Made by a program: the position numbers and the translations under genes
Source of the DNA: Marinomonas piezotolerans
Lineage (GTDB): Bacteria > Pseudomonadota > Gammaproteobacteria > Pseudomonadales > Marinomonadaceae
Reading direction: 5' to 3'
Length of the DNA stretch: 64,000 bases
Assembly: GCF_003362755.1 (NCBI RefSeq)
Contig: NZ_QKRA01000005.1
Span: 1 to 64,000 of the forward strand
Shown: piece by piece, positions 49,115 through 56,975 of the stretch
Position numbering within the stretch: the first letter of the stretch is position 1
Layout of the letters: the number at the start of each line of letters is the position of its first letter
Notes under the pieces: model-generated
Told to the model about the DNA's origin: nothing
What the model saw: only the letters and a program-made list of their open reading frames with translations
The model's database searches: none

Positions 49115-49450
49115 ATGACTTCGTTACTCGGTATTAGCTTCTAAAAGAAACAAAGGTGTCTCACGCTTTGGAAATGAAAGATTGCTTTATAAATCATTTC
49201 CAACCATTTAAACCAGGTATTTACCTACCTGAGCTGGTGAAATCGCGTGTATCATCCCTTACTCTGCTTATGTTGATTGTTTTTGAAGAATTCTATTCTT
49301 ACACTATAACAGTACAAGCAATATGTTATCGAAATTAAAATACGATTTTTACGAATCAATTGCCTTAACAGACTACAGTAAACCTATATAAAAAACGTTA
49401 CTATTGTCCAATATGGATTTTAACTCTACTACATCCGCGAGGAAGCAACC
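49115..49450. promoter_or_regulatory. Divergent control region of the secretion operon
   Basis: This 336-bp AT-rich region is between the ABC exporter gene and the 117-residue gene. It contains the 10-bp inverted repeat at 49168-49203 and no convincing gene. Promoters for both directions are expected here. Confidence 0.5.
49168..49203. promoter_or_regulatory. Candidate operator upstream of the secretion operon
   Basis: TTGGAAATGA (49168-49177) and TCATTTCCAA (49194-49203) are perfect reverse complements with a 16-bp spacer, 54-89 bp upstream of the ABC exporter start. The spacing suits two helical turns for a dimeric regulator. The binding protein is unknown. Confidence 0.5.
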
Positions 49451-49804
49451 ATGTTATATGCTAAGGTCGACCAAAATGGTGACATTGTTGATGTTGCAAC
49501 TCAACAGTCTGATGAATACTCACTGCTTGTTGCGCCAGACAACCCAATAGTCGCTCAGATCATCGAGTCCAAGTTAGACCAACGTTCATCTCAAGAGCTA
49601 CTTGATTCATCTGATCAAAACATGATGCGTGTGCTAGAAGACTTAGTGGATCTGCTTTCTGAGAAACGAATTATACAGTTCACTGAGCTACCTCTTGCAG
49701 CACAGAAAAAGCTATTAAGCCGTAAATGGGTTCGTGGAATCCATAGTGGTCAAAATGATTCTCTCATTTCCGAGAACGAACTGGACGATGACGCTTTAAT
49801 CTAG
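49451..49804 (+). CDS. Conserved small cytoplasmic protein of unknown function
   Basis: A 117-residue acidic protein without signal peptide or membrane segment. The N-terminal part looks like a short beta hairpin (MLYAKVDQNGDIVDVA), followed by helices with RVLEDLVDLLSEK and the motif ELPLAAQKKLLSRKWVRG. I have a memory of similar hypothetical proteins in pseudomonads, but no function. A GAGGAAG ribosome site precedes the ATG. It converges with lapD and its stop codon lies in a 22-bp tandem repeat. Confidence 0.75.
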   Translation: MLYAKVDQNGDIVDVATQQSDEYSLLVAPDNPIVAQIIESKLDQRSSQELLDSSDQNMMRVLEDLVDLLSEKRIIQFTELPLAAQKKLLSRKWVRGIHSGQNDSLISENELDDDALI

Positions 49805-49830
49805 GATGGATGACGCTTTAATCTAGGATG
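49787..49830. repeat. Perfect 22-bp tandem duplication at the 117-residue gene / lapD junction
   Basis: Positions 49787-49808 and 49809-49830 are identical 22-bp units. The first contains the TAG of the plus-strand gene; the second contains the lapD stop codon (49823-49825, minus strand). Neither reading frame is changed. Looks like a recent slippage or unequal exchange. Confidence 0.95.
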
Positions 49831-51790
49831 TTGGTTTACCGTCAAATTCCACCGGACGACCGATACCAAAACCTTGAAGTCCGCTGATATCAAACCCTTT
49901 CAATATCGCGACCTGTTCCGATGTTTCCACTCCTGTTGCAATCACTTCGATATTCAAGCTATTGAACATTTTACAAAGTGTGTGCATAAAGAACGATTCA
50001 GACTCTTTACCAACGGCAAGCTTAGTATAAGACGGATCTACTTTTACATAATCAGGCATTAGCGTCTGTAAGTATTGAAAAGCGGAAAACTGCTTGCCGA
50101 CATTGTCGATTCCAAGCTTAACCTTATGAGTTTTAAGCGTTTGAGCCAGCACAAAAGAATGATCTTCAGATGAGAGTACACTCTGCTCTGAAATTTCAAA
50201 CGCAAGCCGTTGCTTAACTGTATCAGGAGTACTGGTCAATAATTTATCCAACCAGCTAACGAAAGAGAGCTTAGCGTAAGCGGACGCCGATAAATTTACT
50301 GCAAAAATCCCATCTCCTGAACTTGATGACACCGCCTCAATCACACGCTGAATAATGACCTGATCAACCTGCTCACCCAAATCGAACTGCTCCGCTAGGC
50401 CAATAAAGTAACCTGCGTGATACTGTTTTCCTTGATAATCTAAGCTTGCATACAACTCATGCTGCATAGCGCTATTAAGTTCATCTACTGACACCACCAC
50501 TTGTTTTCTTAACGTGAAGCTATGTTGATCGATTGCATACTCCAGCATCCGCTTCCACTCTAAACGGCCAATAGCCATTTGCTGGCCCGCTTCATTGTCA
50601 AATACTTTAGCAATATTTGAACCTTCCATTTTAGCCGAGCGTAGAGCGGCGTCTGTTTGCGCAATCGCATTTGAACGATCTACGTCTTCATCTATCAGTA
50701 CTGCACCAATGTTAGCCACAGCTTCTGAATAACTCGTACGAGATCCAGCCAATTCTTTTAGACCTTCCATCATGTCATCTACGACACTCTGCAAGCCGTC
50801 AATGTCGATGTTCGGTATTAGCGCAACAAAATCCGCACCACTCATACGAGCGACTGTCGCCGAAGAATAACGCGTCAGAATGCTATCTGATATAACATCG
50901 GCCGCACTCCGAATGAAATTATCGGCGGCTTCGTAACCTCTTTCGTTATTCAGCTTTGCGAGGTCGAGTAGATTCACTAACACCAGCCCATCAAATGATC
51001 GATCAGTGTCGTCAAAATGAGCCTTTGCTTGGCTCTCAAAGAAGTTTCGATTACCCAAGCCACTCACAGGGTCTTTAAATGCCTTTGCTTGTAACCATTG
51101 TGCGGCTTGAGCTTCCGCTGCAAATTCTTTTTCTAATTTTTCAGCCATCCTATTCATCGATAGCACAACAGACTTGAGTTCTCTCGTTTTTGGCAAGTCA
51201 CTCATGCGCACAAATCGACGCTGCTGTATTGCCTCAGCTTGTTTCTCGACCTGAGAAAGAGGCTTAAACAACCACCGAAGTGCGACACCACCCAGCACTA
51301 CAGAAATGAAACCAATAAAAATAAACGACAGAAAAAGATCTCTCGTTGCCTGCCAAAGCTGATAGTAACCAAACCCTGCACTGCCCGTTACGTAGACTTG
51401 CCCCATCTCCGTCCACCCGTTTGAGACAACCGCACTGGCAGTTGGAACTTCAAAATCTATTAAACCAATAAACCAATCTGGCACACCGGTAATTTTTGTC
51501 TCGTTCGTCCTTACAATATTATTATCAGTTGCATAGACCTTTATTCGAACTTTGGAGAAGTACCCACTGTCAAAGACTGCGTTGACGCTACTTTCAACAG
51601 AAGCATAATCCTCTAATGCCATATAATCTGAAATCTGCATACTCAGAGTTGTTGCAGAGTCTTGTGTTGTTGATCGCAATTGATTAACTAAATAATCTTT
51701 CGTAGTTTGGAAGTTAATCGCCATTACCACCGTCAATACCAGCGATAGGAGCAGCACTACTGTTAATAAAAGCTGTCGAAATAAGGTCAC
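49823..51790 (-). CDS. lapD: c-di-GMP receptor LapD-like (periplasmic sensor, HAMP, degenerate GGDEF and EAL)
   Basis: A 655-residue inner-membrane signalling protein. TM1 is at 6-25; the periplasmic output domain of LapD type has the LapG-contact G125-W126; TM2 is at 152-174, then HAMP. The GGDEF domain reads RMSGADF in place of R-x-G-G-D-E-F, and the EAL domain lacks E-A-L (K-Q-V at its start) though it ends in GFGIGRPVEF. Both are therefore probably inactive; c-di-GMP binding by the EAL domain would sequester LapG. It is 10 bp after lapG, last in the pdxJ-tapT-DUF1244-lapG-lapD run. Confidence 0.9.
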   Translation of the reverse strand: MTLFRQLLLTVVLLLSLVLTVVMAINFQTTKDYLVNQLRSTTQDSATTLSMQISDYMALEDYASVESSVNAVFDSGYFSKVRIKVYATDNNIVRTNETKITGVPDWFIGLIDFEVPTASAVVSNGWTEMGQVYVTGSAGFGYYQLWQATRDLFLSFIFIGFISVVLGGVALRWLFKPLSQVEKQAEAIQQRRFVRMSDLPKTRELKSVVLSMNRMAEKLEKEFAAEAQAAQWLQAKAFKDPVSGLGNRNFFESQAKAHFDDTDRSFDGLVLVNLLDLAKLNNERGYEAADNFIRSAADVISDSILTRYSSATVARMSGADFVALIPNIDIDGLQSVVDDMMEGLKELAGSRTSYSEAVANIGAVLIDEDVDRSNAIAQTDAALRSAKMEGSNIAKVFDNEAGQQMAIGRLEWKRMLEYAIDQHSFTLRKQVVVSVDELNSAMQHELYASLDYQGKQYHAGYFIGLAEQFDLGEQVDQVIIQRVIEAVSSSSGDGIFAVNLSASAYAKLSFVSWLDKLLTSTPDTVKQRLAFEISEQSVLSSEDHSFVLAQTLKTHKVKLGIDNVGKQFSAFQYLQTLMPDYVKVDPSYTKLAVGKESESFFMHTLCKMFNSLNIEVIATGVETSEQVAILKGFDISGLQGFGIGRPVEFDGKPTS

Positions 51791-51800
51791 GTATTGTCTC

Positions 51801-52487
51801 CTAGCCGTCTAAATCTGAAAGGCGGTTATTTAAATCAGTCCATAAACTGAGACGGGATGATCCACCAACCAACTGACCTCGGCCTTTTTCCTTAGAAAGC
51901 CACAGGTTTTCGGCATTAAAGGAGTAAATCGGTAATAGGTCTTTACGCTTGATTGCTGGCAAAATAGTTTTATCCAAATTATCTAAAATAACAGGAACAG
52001 ACGTTGGCTTGTGATAGTAGGCTAAAACCATATGATGTTGATTTAGTGCCAATGCCTTTACGTAGACCAGTCTGAGCTTATCATCTGGAATACCTAACTC
52101 TCTTAACGCAAAATATTTCGCTATTGTGAAATCTTCACAGTCCCCAGCTCCAAGTGCTAAGAACTCTATTGGTGTCGCCCAGTAATCCTCTTTACCCCAA
52201 ATATCGATATCGTTTGAAAACTCCATCATATTGAAGAAATCATTCACGGCATTTAACTGTTGAACCAATGTCATCCCTTGCGACCTCTGGGTCATTTGCC
52301 GCCAAGCAATAATACGGCGTTCTGCCCGCTCTCCATATTGCAAGCCAATTTTTGCAGCCAAGGCACGATACTTCTCAGAAATGTCAGCTTGCAATAAGGT
52401 CGCAATGCATAACAGGACTAACAGAATCCAAATCTTTACCTGTGCCCCAAGGGCTTGCTTTGAACGAAAAGCACGGCAACGCTTCAT
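51801..52487 (-). CDS. lapG: Periplasmic adhesin-cleaving cysteine protease LapG
   Basis: A 228-residue transglutaminase-like protease. It has an N-terminal signal anchor (18-33) and the catalytic set C117 (GAGDCEDFTIAKYF), H152 (QHHMVLAYY) and D169 (VILDNLD). Acidic residues near C117 match the calcium site of the family. In Pseudomonas it cuts the LapA adhesin when LapD lacks c-di-GMP, releasing cells. It is 6 bp downstream of the DUF1244 gene. Confidence 0.92.
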   Translation of the reverse strand: MKRCRAFRSKQALGAQVKIWILLVLLCIATLLQADISEKYRALAAKIGLQYGERAERRIIAWRQMTQRSQGMTLVQQLNAVNDFFNMMEFSNDIDIWGKEDYWATPIEFLALGAGDCEDFTIAKYFALRELGIPDDKLRLVYVKALALNQHHMVLAYYHKPTSVPVILDNLDKTILPAIKRKDLLPIYSFNAENLWLSKEKGRGQLVGGSSRLSLWTDLNNRLSDLDG

Positions 52488-52493
52488 TAACCG

Positions 52494-52784
52494 CTACTCT
52501 TTAACGCTTTTGTTTGCATAGGCCGCTAGTTGGTCTGCGGTCGCTTCCTTCTGATACTTTTGCTTCCACTGCGCATAAGGCTCTTTATACACTATCTCAC
52601 GAGCGCTTTCATAATCCAACTCTTCCCCATGCTCTTGGGAAGCCGCTACATACCACTTACTCAAGCAATTGCGACAGAACCCTGCTAGGTTCATAAGGTC
52701 GATATTTTGTACATCTTTACGTGAGTCTAAGTGTTCAACTAATCGTCTAAAAACGGCAGCTTCAATTTCTGTTTTTTTATCCAT
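52494..52784 (-). CDS. DUF1244 family protein
   Basis: A 96-residue protein matching DUF1244: AAVFRRLVEHL near the start and the family signature NIDLMNLAGFCRNCLSKW (43-60) with two cysteines, then Y-E-x-A-R-E-x-V-Y. Function unknown. It lies between the DTW-domain gene and lapG with gaps of 17 and 6 bp, clearly in the same operon. Confidence 0.87.
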   Translation of the reverse strand: MDKKTEIEAAVFRRLVEHLDSRKDVQNIDLMNLAGFCRNCLSKWYVAASQEHGEELDYESAREIVYKEPYAQWKQKYQKEATADQLAAYANKSVKE

Positions 52785-52801
52785 TGTAAATCTCGTTCAA
52801 T

Positions 52802-53416
52802 TTATATGTATTTGTGATGTGTCGGCTGTTTAGACCATTGCCGGGATATCACTTGCTGAAAAAACGACCTAATTGGCTGATAATCATTACTACTTGACAG
52901 TAACTCAAGCGCATAAACAGCCGCTTCTAATGTTGATAGCGATAAGGCATCAGGTGACTTTCGGATGCTATATAACGAGGCTGGAGGCGTGCCAAACTTA
53001 ACGATTGGATAACAATGCAACTTTGGAAGCGTAAAAAACATTTTCTTAGCTTTACGCCAAGTACCGTCCAGCAGTATCAAGTGCCTTACTCGCGCTAACG
53101 AACTTTGATCGCTGCGCTCAAGTAAAACGGCCCTATCATCAGGGTAAAGTAATATTCCATTCTCAGGTGTAACAGTTTGAAAGAAAGTGTTCAATTGTTG
53201 TGTATCGGACACATCAATCAAGTGAGTCCGAGAGTAACCAAGGGCCAGCAATCTAGCAGTATTCTTCGCATGCTTTATCTCTAAACTATCTTGCAACACC
53301 CATATATTAACGGCACCGGATACATGCGGGATCAAATCACAAATACACGTTGCTTGTGGAAAATTACAATGACCGCAAATAGTGCGCCGCTGATTTACTG
53401 GCAAAGCACCTGTCAA
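52802..53416 (-). CDS. tapT: DTW-domain tRNA-uridine aminocarboxypropyltransferase
   Basis: A 204-residue SPOUT-related enzyme that adds the acp group to a tRNA uridine (acp3U47 in E. coli TapT). An N-terminal zinc knuckle has C14, C17, C24 and C26. The DTW motif appears as LDGTWRKAKKM. The C-terminus has LSTLEAAVYALELL. It overlaps pdxJ by 4 bp. The symbol rests on family resemblance; paralogues (TuaA-like) are possible. Confidence 0.85.
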   Translation of the reverse strand: MTGALPVNQRRTICGHCNFPQATCICDLIPHVSGAVNIWVLQDSLEIKHAKNTARLLALGYSRTHLIDVSDTQQLNTFFQTVTPENGILLYPDDRAVLLERSDQSSLARVRHLILLDGTWRKAKKMFFTLPKLHCYPIVKFGTPPASLYSIRKSPDALSLSTLEAAVYALELLSSSNDYQPIRSFFQQVISRQWSKQPTHHKYI

Positions 53417-54138
53417 GCCAGCTGCTCCAGGTAAGCGTTCACAACACTATCCCAACCATGCTCCAACGCTTCCACCGTCAGCGCATGACCAATCGACACC
53501 TCAGTAATGTTGCCCTCCGCACACAGCAAGCCAACATTTTCCAAGTCCAAGTCATGACCTGCATTGACTTCTAAACCCACATCGAGTGCAGCCCTAGCAG
53601 CGGCTTGATACCTTTCATTAACATCCGCTTGTTTCTCAGTGTGAAACGCATTAGCGTAAGCTTCGGTGTATAGTTCAACTCGATCTGCTCCAACGGCTTT
53701 TGCCATCGCCATATTATCTGGTTCGGGATCCATGAATAACGCCACACGAATACCTTTATCTTTTAACTTCGCAATAACCGGTCGCAAGGCATCTTGGTCT
53801 CGCGACAGATTCCAGCCATGATCTGAGGTTAACTGATTTGGATCATCTGGCACCAATGTACACTGATGCGGTAGGACTTCTAATACCGTTTCCATAAACT
53901 TTGCATCTGGAAACCCCTCAACATTAAGCTCTCGCCCTGGGTATTGCTTAAGCAGCTCTTTGAGATCAAATGCGTCTTGGTATGTAGCATGACGTTGATC
54001 AGGACGAGGGTGGATTGTCAAACCAAACGCCCCCTTTTCGAGCGTCCGCTTAGCCATTGCAATGACGTTGGGGTAATCTCGACCACGAGAATTTCGCAGC
54101 AAACCAATTTTATTCAAGTTAACACTTAGATGCGTCAT
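53413..54138 (-). CDS. pdxJ: Pyridoxine 5'-phosphate synthase
   Basis: Last ring-closing step of vitamin B6 synthesis. The 241 residues carry LSVNLNKIGLLRNSRG at the start, the catalytic H-P-R-P-D-Q-R-H (43-50) and GLEVNAGHDLDLEN for the phosphate loop near 193-206. Full length. It is first gene of the run that ends with lapD; vitamin B6 synthesis and adhesin control share only the operon. Confidence 0.96.
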   Translation of the reverse strand: MTHLSVNLNKIGLLRNSRGRDYPNVIAMAKRTLEKGAFGLTIHPRPDQRHATYQDAFDLKELLKQYPGRELNVEGFPDAKFMETVLEVLPHQCTLVPDDPNQLTSDHGWNLSRDQDALRPVIAKLKDKGIRVALFMDPEPDNMAMAKAVGADRVELYTEAYANAFHTEKQADVNERYQAAARAALDVGLEVNAGHDLDLENVGLLCAEGNITEVSIGHALTVEALEHGWDSVVNAYLEQLA

Positions 54139-54269
54139 AAACTTCCCAAACCAAAAAGAATTTTGTATCAGTATAAGCGATTGATACCATGGAACTTAAG
54201 CACTAATTCTACCGATTCCAATGTCCTTAATGAGTTATGCTACAATCCGCTTATTAATAGGAGCTGATA

Positions 54270-54944
54270 TTGAATTACGAACCTTTTGATCACATATACA
54301 AAAGAGCTTGCAATAGGTTTGGTTCCGAGCGTGCCTTAAAGCAACACTTGGTGACACCGAAAAGTCAAACTGAGCTTGCTTCCATCAGCGATGATCGCTG
54401 GCTATCTGTATTTACCCAGAAAGTTTTCCAGTCTGGTATGAACTGGAAAGTAGTGAATAACAAATGGTCAAATTTCGAATCTGCTTTTTTTAGCTTTGAT
54501 ATCGAAAAGATGCTACTGATTCACGATGAAATGTGGGAAGAAAAAGCGAAAGATCCCTCAATCATTAGACATCTTGGTAAGGTTTTGACGATACGTGAAA
54601 ACGCGATCATGATCTCGGAGATTCAAGCGCAACACGGCAGCTTCGCGAAGTACGTCGCAGATTACCCTTCTGACGCCATTATCGACCTTTGGGCAACACT
54701 TAAATCAAGTGGAGCACGCTTAGGAGGAAATACTGGGCCTTACGCTTTACGCATGATGGGTAAGGACACCTTCCTACTCACGCGCGATGTTGAAGGGTAC
54801 CTACGCAATCAAAGCATCATTACGACAGGCAGAGACACTCAAAGTGCGAAAAAGGCAGCACAAGAGGCCTTCAATCACTGGCACTATCAATCAAAACTAC
54901 CATTCAGCCAAATTAGCCAATGTATAGCCTTTGGCGTTAACTAG
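54270..54944 (+). CDS. DNA-3-methyladenine glycosylase I-like protein
   Basis: A 224-residue helical protein resembling Tag-family glycosylases: FQSGMNWKVVNNKWSNF aligns with the Tag Q-x-G-L-S-W region, and IIRHLGKVLTIRENA with the R-H-x-x-K-I-x-A-I-x-x-N-A motif. The zinc-binding ends of E. coli Tag are not evident, so it is a divergent subgroup and activity is not certain. The start is TTG at 54270, with TAGGAG eight nt upstream. It is followed 15 bp later by the DsbA-like gene. Confidence 0.75.
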   Translation: MNYEPFDHIYKRACNRFGSERALKQHLVTPKSQTELASISDDRWLSVFTQKVFQSGMNWKVVNNKWSNFESAFFSFDIEKMLLIHDEMWEEKAKDPSIIRHLGKVLTIRENAIMISEIQAQHGSFAKYVADYPSDAIIDLWATLKSSGARLGGNTGPYALRMMGKDTFLLTRDVEGYLRNQSIITTGRDTQSAKKAAQEAFNHWHYQSKLPFSQISQCIAFGVN

Positions 54945-54959
54945 ATTTACGGAGAACAA

Positions 54960-55604
54960 ATGGCCGATTTAACTATCGATATCATCGCCGACCCAGTGTG
55001 CCCTTGGTGTTACTTGGGCTACACACGTTTAAAAGCAGCCATGGATCACCTCGGTGACGATTTTCGCTTTGATATTCATTGGCTACCATTCGAACTTCAT
55101 CCAGAAGTACCCCAAACTGGAGTCCCCCGTGCTGAGTACTTAGGCAAAAAGTTTGGCGGACAAGAGAAGTTGAATGAAGCTACACATGCCTTACAGAACG
55201 TAGGCGTCGAGGCGGGGATCGAGTTTAATTTCTCTGATAAAGATGTCGTCCCAAACACTAAACTCGCCCACCAGTTCATCTCTCAAGCATCGCGTATGGA
55301 ACTTGCCACTAGCATGATGACTGCATTATTTTATGCCTACTTCACCAAAGGAGAAAACATTGGTGATGTTACAGTCATCACACGGATAGCAAAAGAAGTT
55401 GGACTGCAAGAAGATGACATTGAAGACGCATTGTCTCGTGAAGCTGAAATCTTGGTTGAGGAGAAGATGGATCGCCTAACAAGCCTTAATATTCAATCTG
55501 TTCCAACATATATAGTCAATGAAAAGTTTCTCGTTCAGGGGGCTCATCCGCCTGAGACCTTTGCAGAAATTCTCACTGATATCACCAAAGAAAATGATGC
55601 TTAA
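54960..55604 (+). CDS. DsbA-family oxidoreductase, FrnE-like
   Basis: A 214-residue thioredoxin-fold protein with C14-P-W-C17 in DPVCPWCYLG, a helical insertion and the cis-Pro segment SVPTYIVNEKF near residue 180. No signal peptide, so it acts in the cytoplasm, as do FrnE/2-hydroxychromene isomerase-like proteins. Possible roles are disulfide isomerisation or glutathione-linked chemistry. Cotranscribed with the Tag-like gene. Confidence 0.88.
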   Translation: MADLTIDIIADPVCPWCYLGYTRLKAAMDHLGDDFRFDIHWLPFELHPEVPQTGVPRAEYLGKKFGGQEKLNEATHALQNVGVEAGIEFNFSDKDVVPNTKLAHQFISQASRMELATSMMTALFYAYFTKGENIGDVTVITRIAKEVGLQEDDIEDALSREAEILVEEKMDRLTSLNIQSVPTYIVNEKFLVQGAHPPETFAEILTDITKENDA

Positions 55605-55678
55605 CGTCACCCTTATGCTTGACCACCTCCATAGTCATTATCTATCGAAAATTATATCCAGATAAACACTTTTGATTT

Positions 55679-55697
55679 GATAACAATTATCATTTAT
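55679..55697 (+). promoter_or_regulatory. Fur box upstream of bfd
   Basis: The 19 bp from 55679 (GATAACAATTATCATTTAT) fit the Fur consensus at most positions and lie 44-62 bp before bfd. Iron repression of bfd is established in E. coli and Pseudomonas. Confidence 0.65.
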
Positions 55698-55700
55698 ACA

Positions 55701-55734
55701 ATAATCACTCTCAAACAATATTGAGAGTGATTAT
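55701..55734 (+). promoter_or_regulatory. Perfect 14-bp stem-loop directly upstream of bfd
   Basis: ATAATCACTCTCAA (55701-55714) and TTGAGAGTGATTAT (55721-55734) are exact reverse complements with a 6-nt loop. The stem ends 6 nt before the bfd ATG, where a ribosome site should be; none is visible. It may control bfd translation, or be an operator adjoining the Fur box. Confidence 0.8.
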
Positions 55735-55740
55735 CGTTTT

Positions 55741-55941
55741 ATGTATATTTGTCTTTGCTATGCCGTGACTGATAAGGCTATCAAACAATCCATTTCCGAA
55801 GGTGCGACGTCAATGCGCGACCTCTATCAGGAGCACGATTTAGGTAAGCAATGTGGGAAGTGCTGCAAAGATGTGAAGAACATTCTGAATGAAGAACTCC
55901 TCAAACTTGCGGAGGAGCTCCCGATTCAGAGTGTGGCCTAG
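55741..55941 (+). CDS. bfd: Bacterioferritin-associated ferredoxin
   Basis: A 66-residue [2Fe-2S] protein with C4-x-C6 and C38-x2-C41, the cluster pattern of Bfd. It reduces the haem of bacterioferritin so that stored iron is released. The start codon has no clear ribosome site and sits just after a strong stem-loop; a Fur box precedes it. It converges with the haem-type bacterioferritin gene, stop codons overlapping by 4 bp. Confidence 0.93.
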   Translation: MYICLCYAVTDKAIKQSISEGATSMRDLYQEHDLGKQCGKCCKDVKNILNEELLKLAEELPIQSVA

Positions 55942-56420
55942 TCGATAGACGATTCGCCCATTTGTGATTGGAGGTAATTCTGGAGTCCTACCGATTTAAT
56001 TAGGTGCTGCTGAGTTTCAAGCCAATCAATTTGCTCTTCTTGCTCTTCTTGAATTTTTTCAACCACTTCACGGCTGATAAAATCCTTGCTCGCCTCACAT
56101 GTCTCGACCGCTGCTTTCAAATCACTCAGTGTCGCTAATTCAAAATCTAAATTTGATTGGATCATCTCCTCACTGTCTTCACCTATGCGTAAACGCCCAA
56201 GATCTTGAAGATTAGGTAACCCCTCCAAAAAGAGGATGCGCTCAATGAGTCGATCAGCATTCTTCATTTTTTGAATTGATGACTTATAGTCAGCTTTATC
56301 AAGAAGATCAAAGCCTTTATCTTTGAACATACGAGCATGCAAAAAATACTGATTAATACCTACCAACTCATTCGCTAGCACTTTGTTTAAACTTGCAACA
56401 ACGCTTTTATCACCTTTCAC
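55938..56420 (-). CDS. bfr: Bacterioferritin subunit, haem-binding but ferroxidase-deficient
   Basis: A 160-residue ferritin-like subunit. By alignment with E. coli Bfr the haem ligand M52 is kept. Of the ferroxidase ligands, E18 and E94 remain, but E51 is K, H54 is N, E127 is Q and H130 is Q. It should bind the haem used by Bfd but not oxidise iron. It lies 12 bp after a second bfr whose losses are the mirror image, so the two probably build a mixed 24-mer. Confidence 0.93.
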   Translation of the reverse strand: MKGDKSVVASLNKVLANELVGINQYFLHARMFKDKGFDLLDKADYKSSIQKMKNADRLIERILFLEGLPNLQDLGRLRIGEDSEEMIQSNLDFELATLSDLKAAVETCEASKDFISREVVEKIQEEQEEQIDWLETQQHLIKSVGLQNYLQSQMGESSID

Positions 56421-56432
56421 AAGAAAACTCCC

Positions 56433-56900
56433 TTACATTTGCGATTGAATATAGTTTTGCTCACCAATGGTATCCATTAGACGTAATTGCTTTTCAAGCC
56501 AATATACATGGTCTTCTTCGGTATCAAACAGCAGTTTTTCTAACATTTCACGTGTTTGGTAATCACCCTCTTCTTCACATATGGCAATTACATCCCTTAC
56601 AGACGTCACTACTTCAAGCTCAAGTGTCAGGTCATTTTGCATCATGGTCCGCACATCATGACCAACAAGTAGATCACGGCGCTTTGACAAGCAAGGGGTG
56701 CCCTCTAGAAATAAGATCCGCTTAATCAACCAATCGCAGTGATCTTTTTCTTCATCCATTTCATGATTAAGGCGTACATAAAGCTTTTCTAGCCCCCAAT
56801 CTTCGTACATTCTAGAATGAATAAAATATTGGTCAATTGCTGCAAGCTCGTTCTCCAATAATGCATTCATGCTATCAATAACTTTTTGGCTACCCTTCAT
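56433..56900 (-). CDS. bfr: Bacterioferritin subunit, ferroxidase-competent but lacking the haem ligand
   Basis: A 155-residue subunit with the complete ferroxidase set (E18, E51, H54, E94, E128, H131; the last two shifted by one). The haem-ligating Met at position 52 is K. It should oxidise and load iron while depending on the partner subunit for haem-based release. First gene of the two-gene bfr operon. Confidence 0.93.
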   Translation of the reverse strand: MKGSQKVIDSMNALLENELAAIDQYFIHSRMYEDWGLEKLYVRLNHEMDEEKDHCDWLIKRILFLEGTPCLSKRRDLLVGHDVRTMMQNDLTLELEVVTSVRDVIAICEEEGDYQTREMLEKLLFDTEEDHVYWLEKQLRLMDTIGEQNYIQSQM

Positions 56901-56975
56901 CGCTCTATCCTCATCCTGTGAATTGTTCTGTTCGACCTAGTGCGTAAACCACGCATTGCGCAGAATCATACGACA

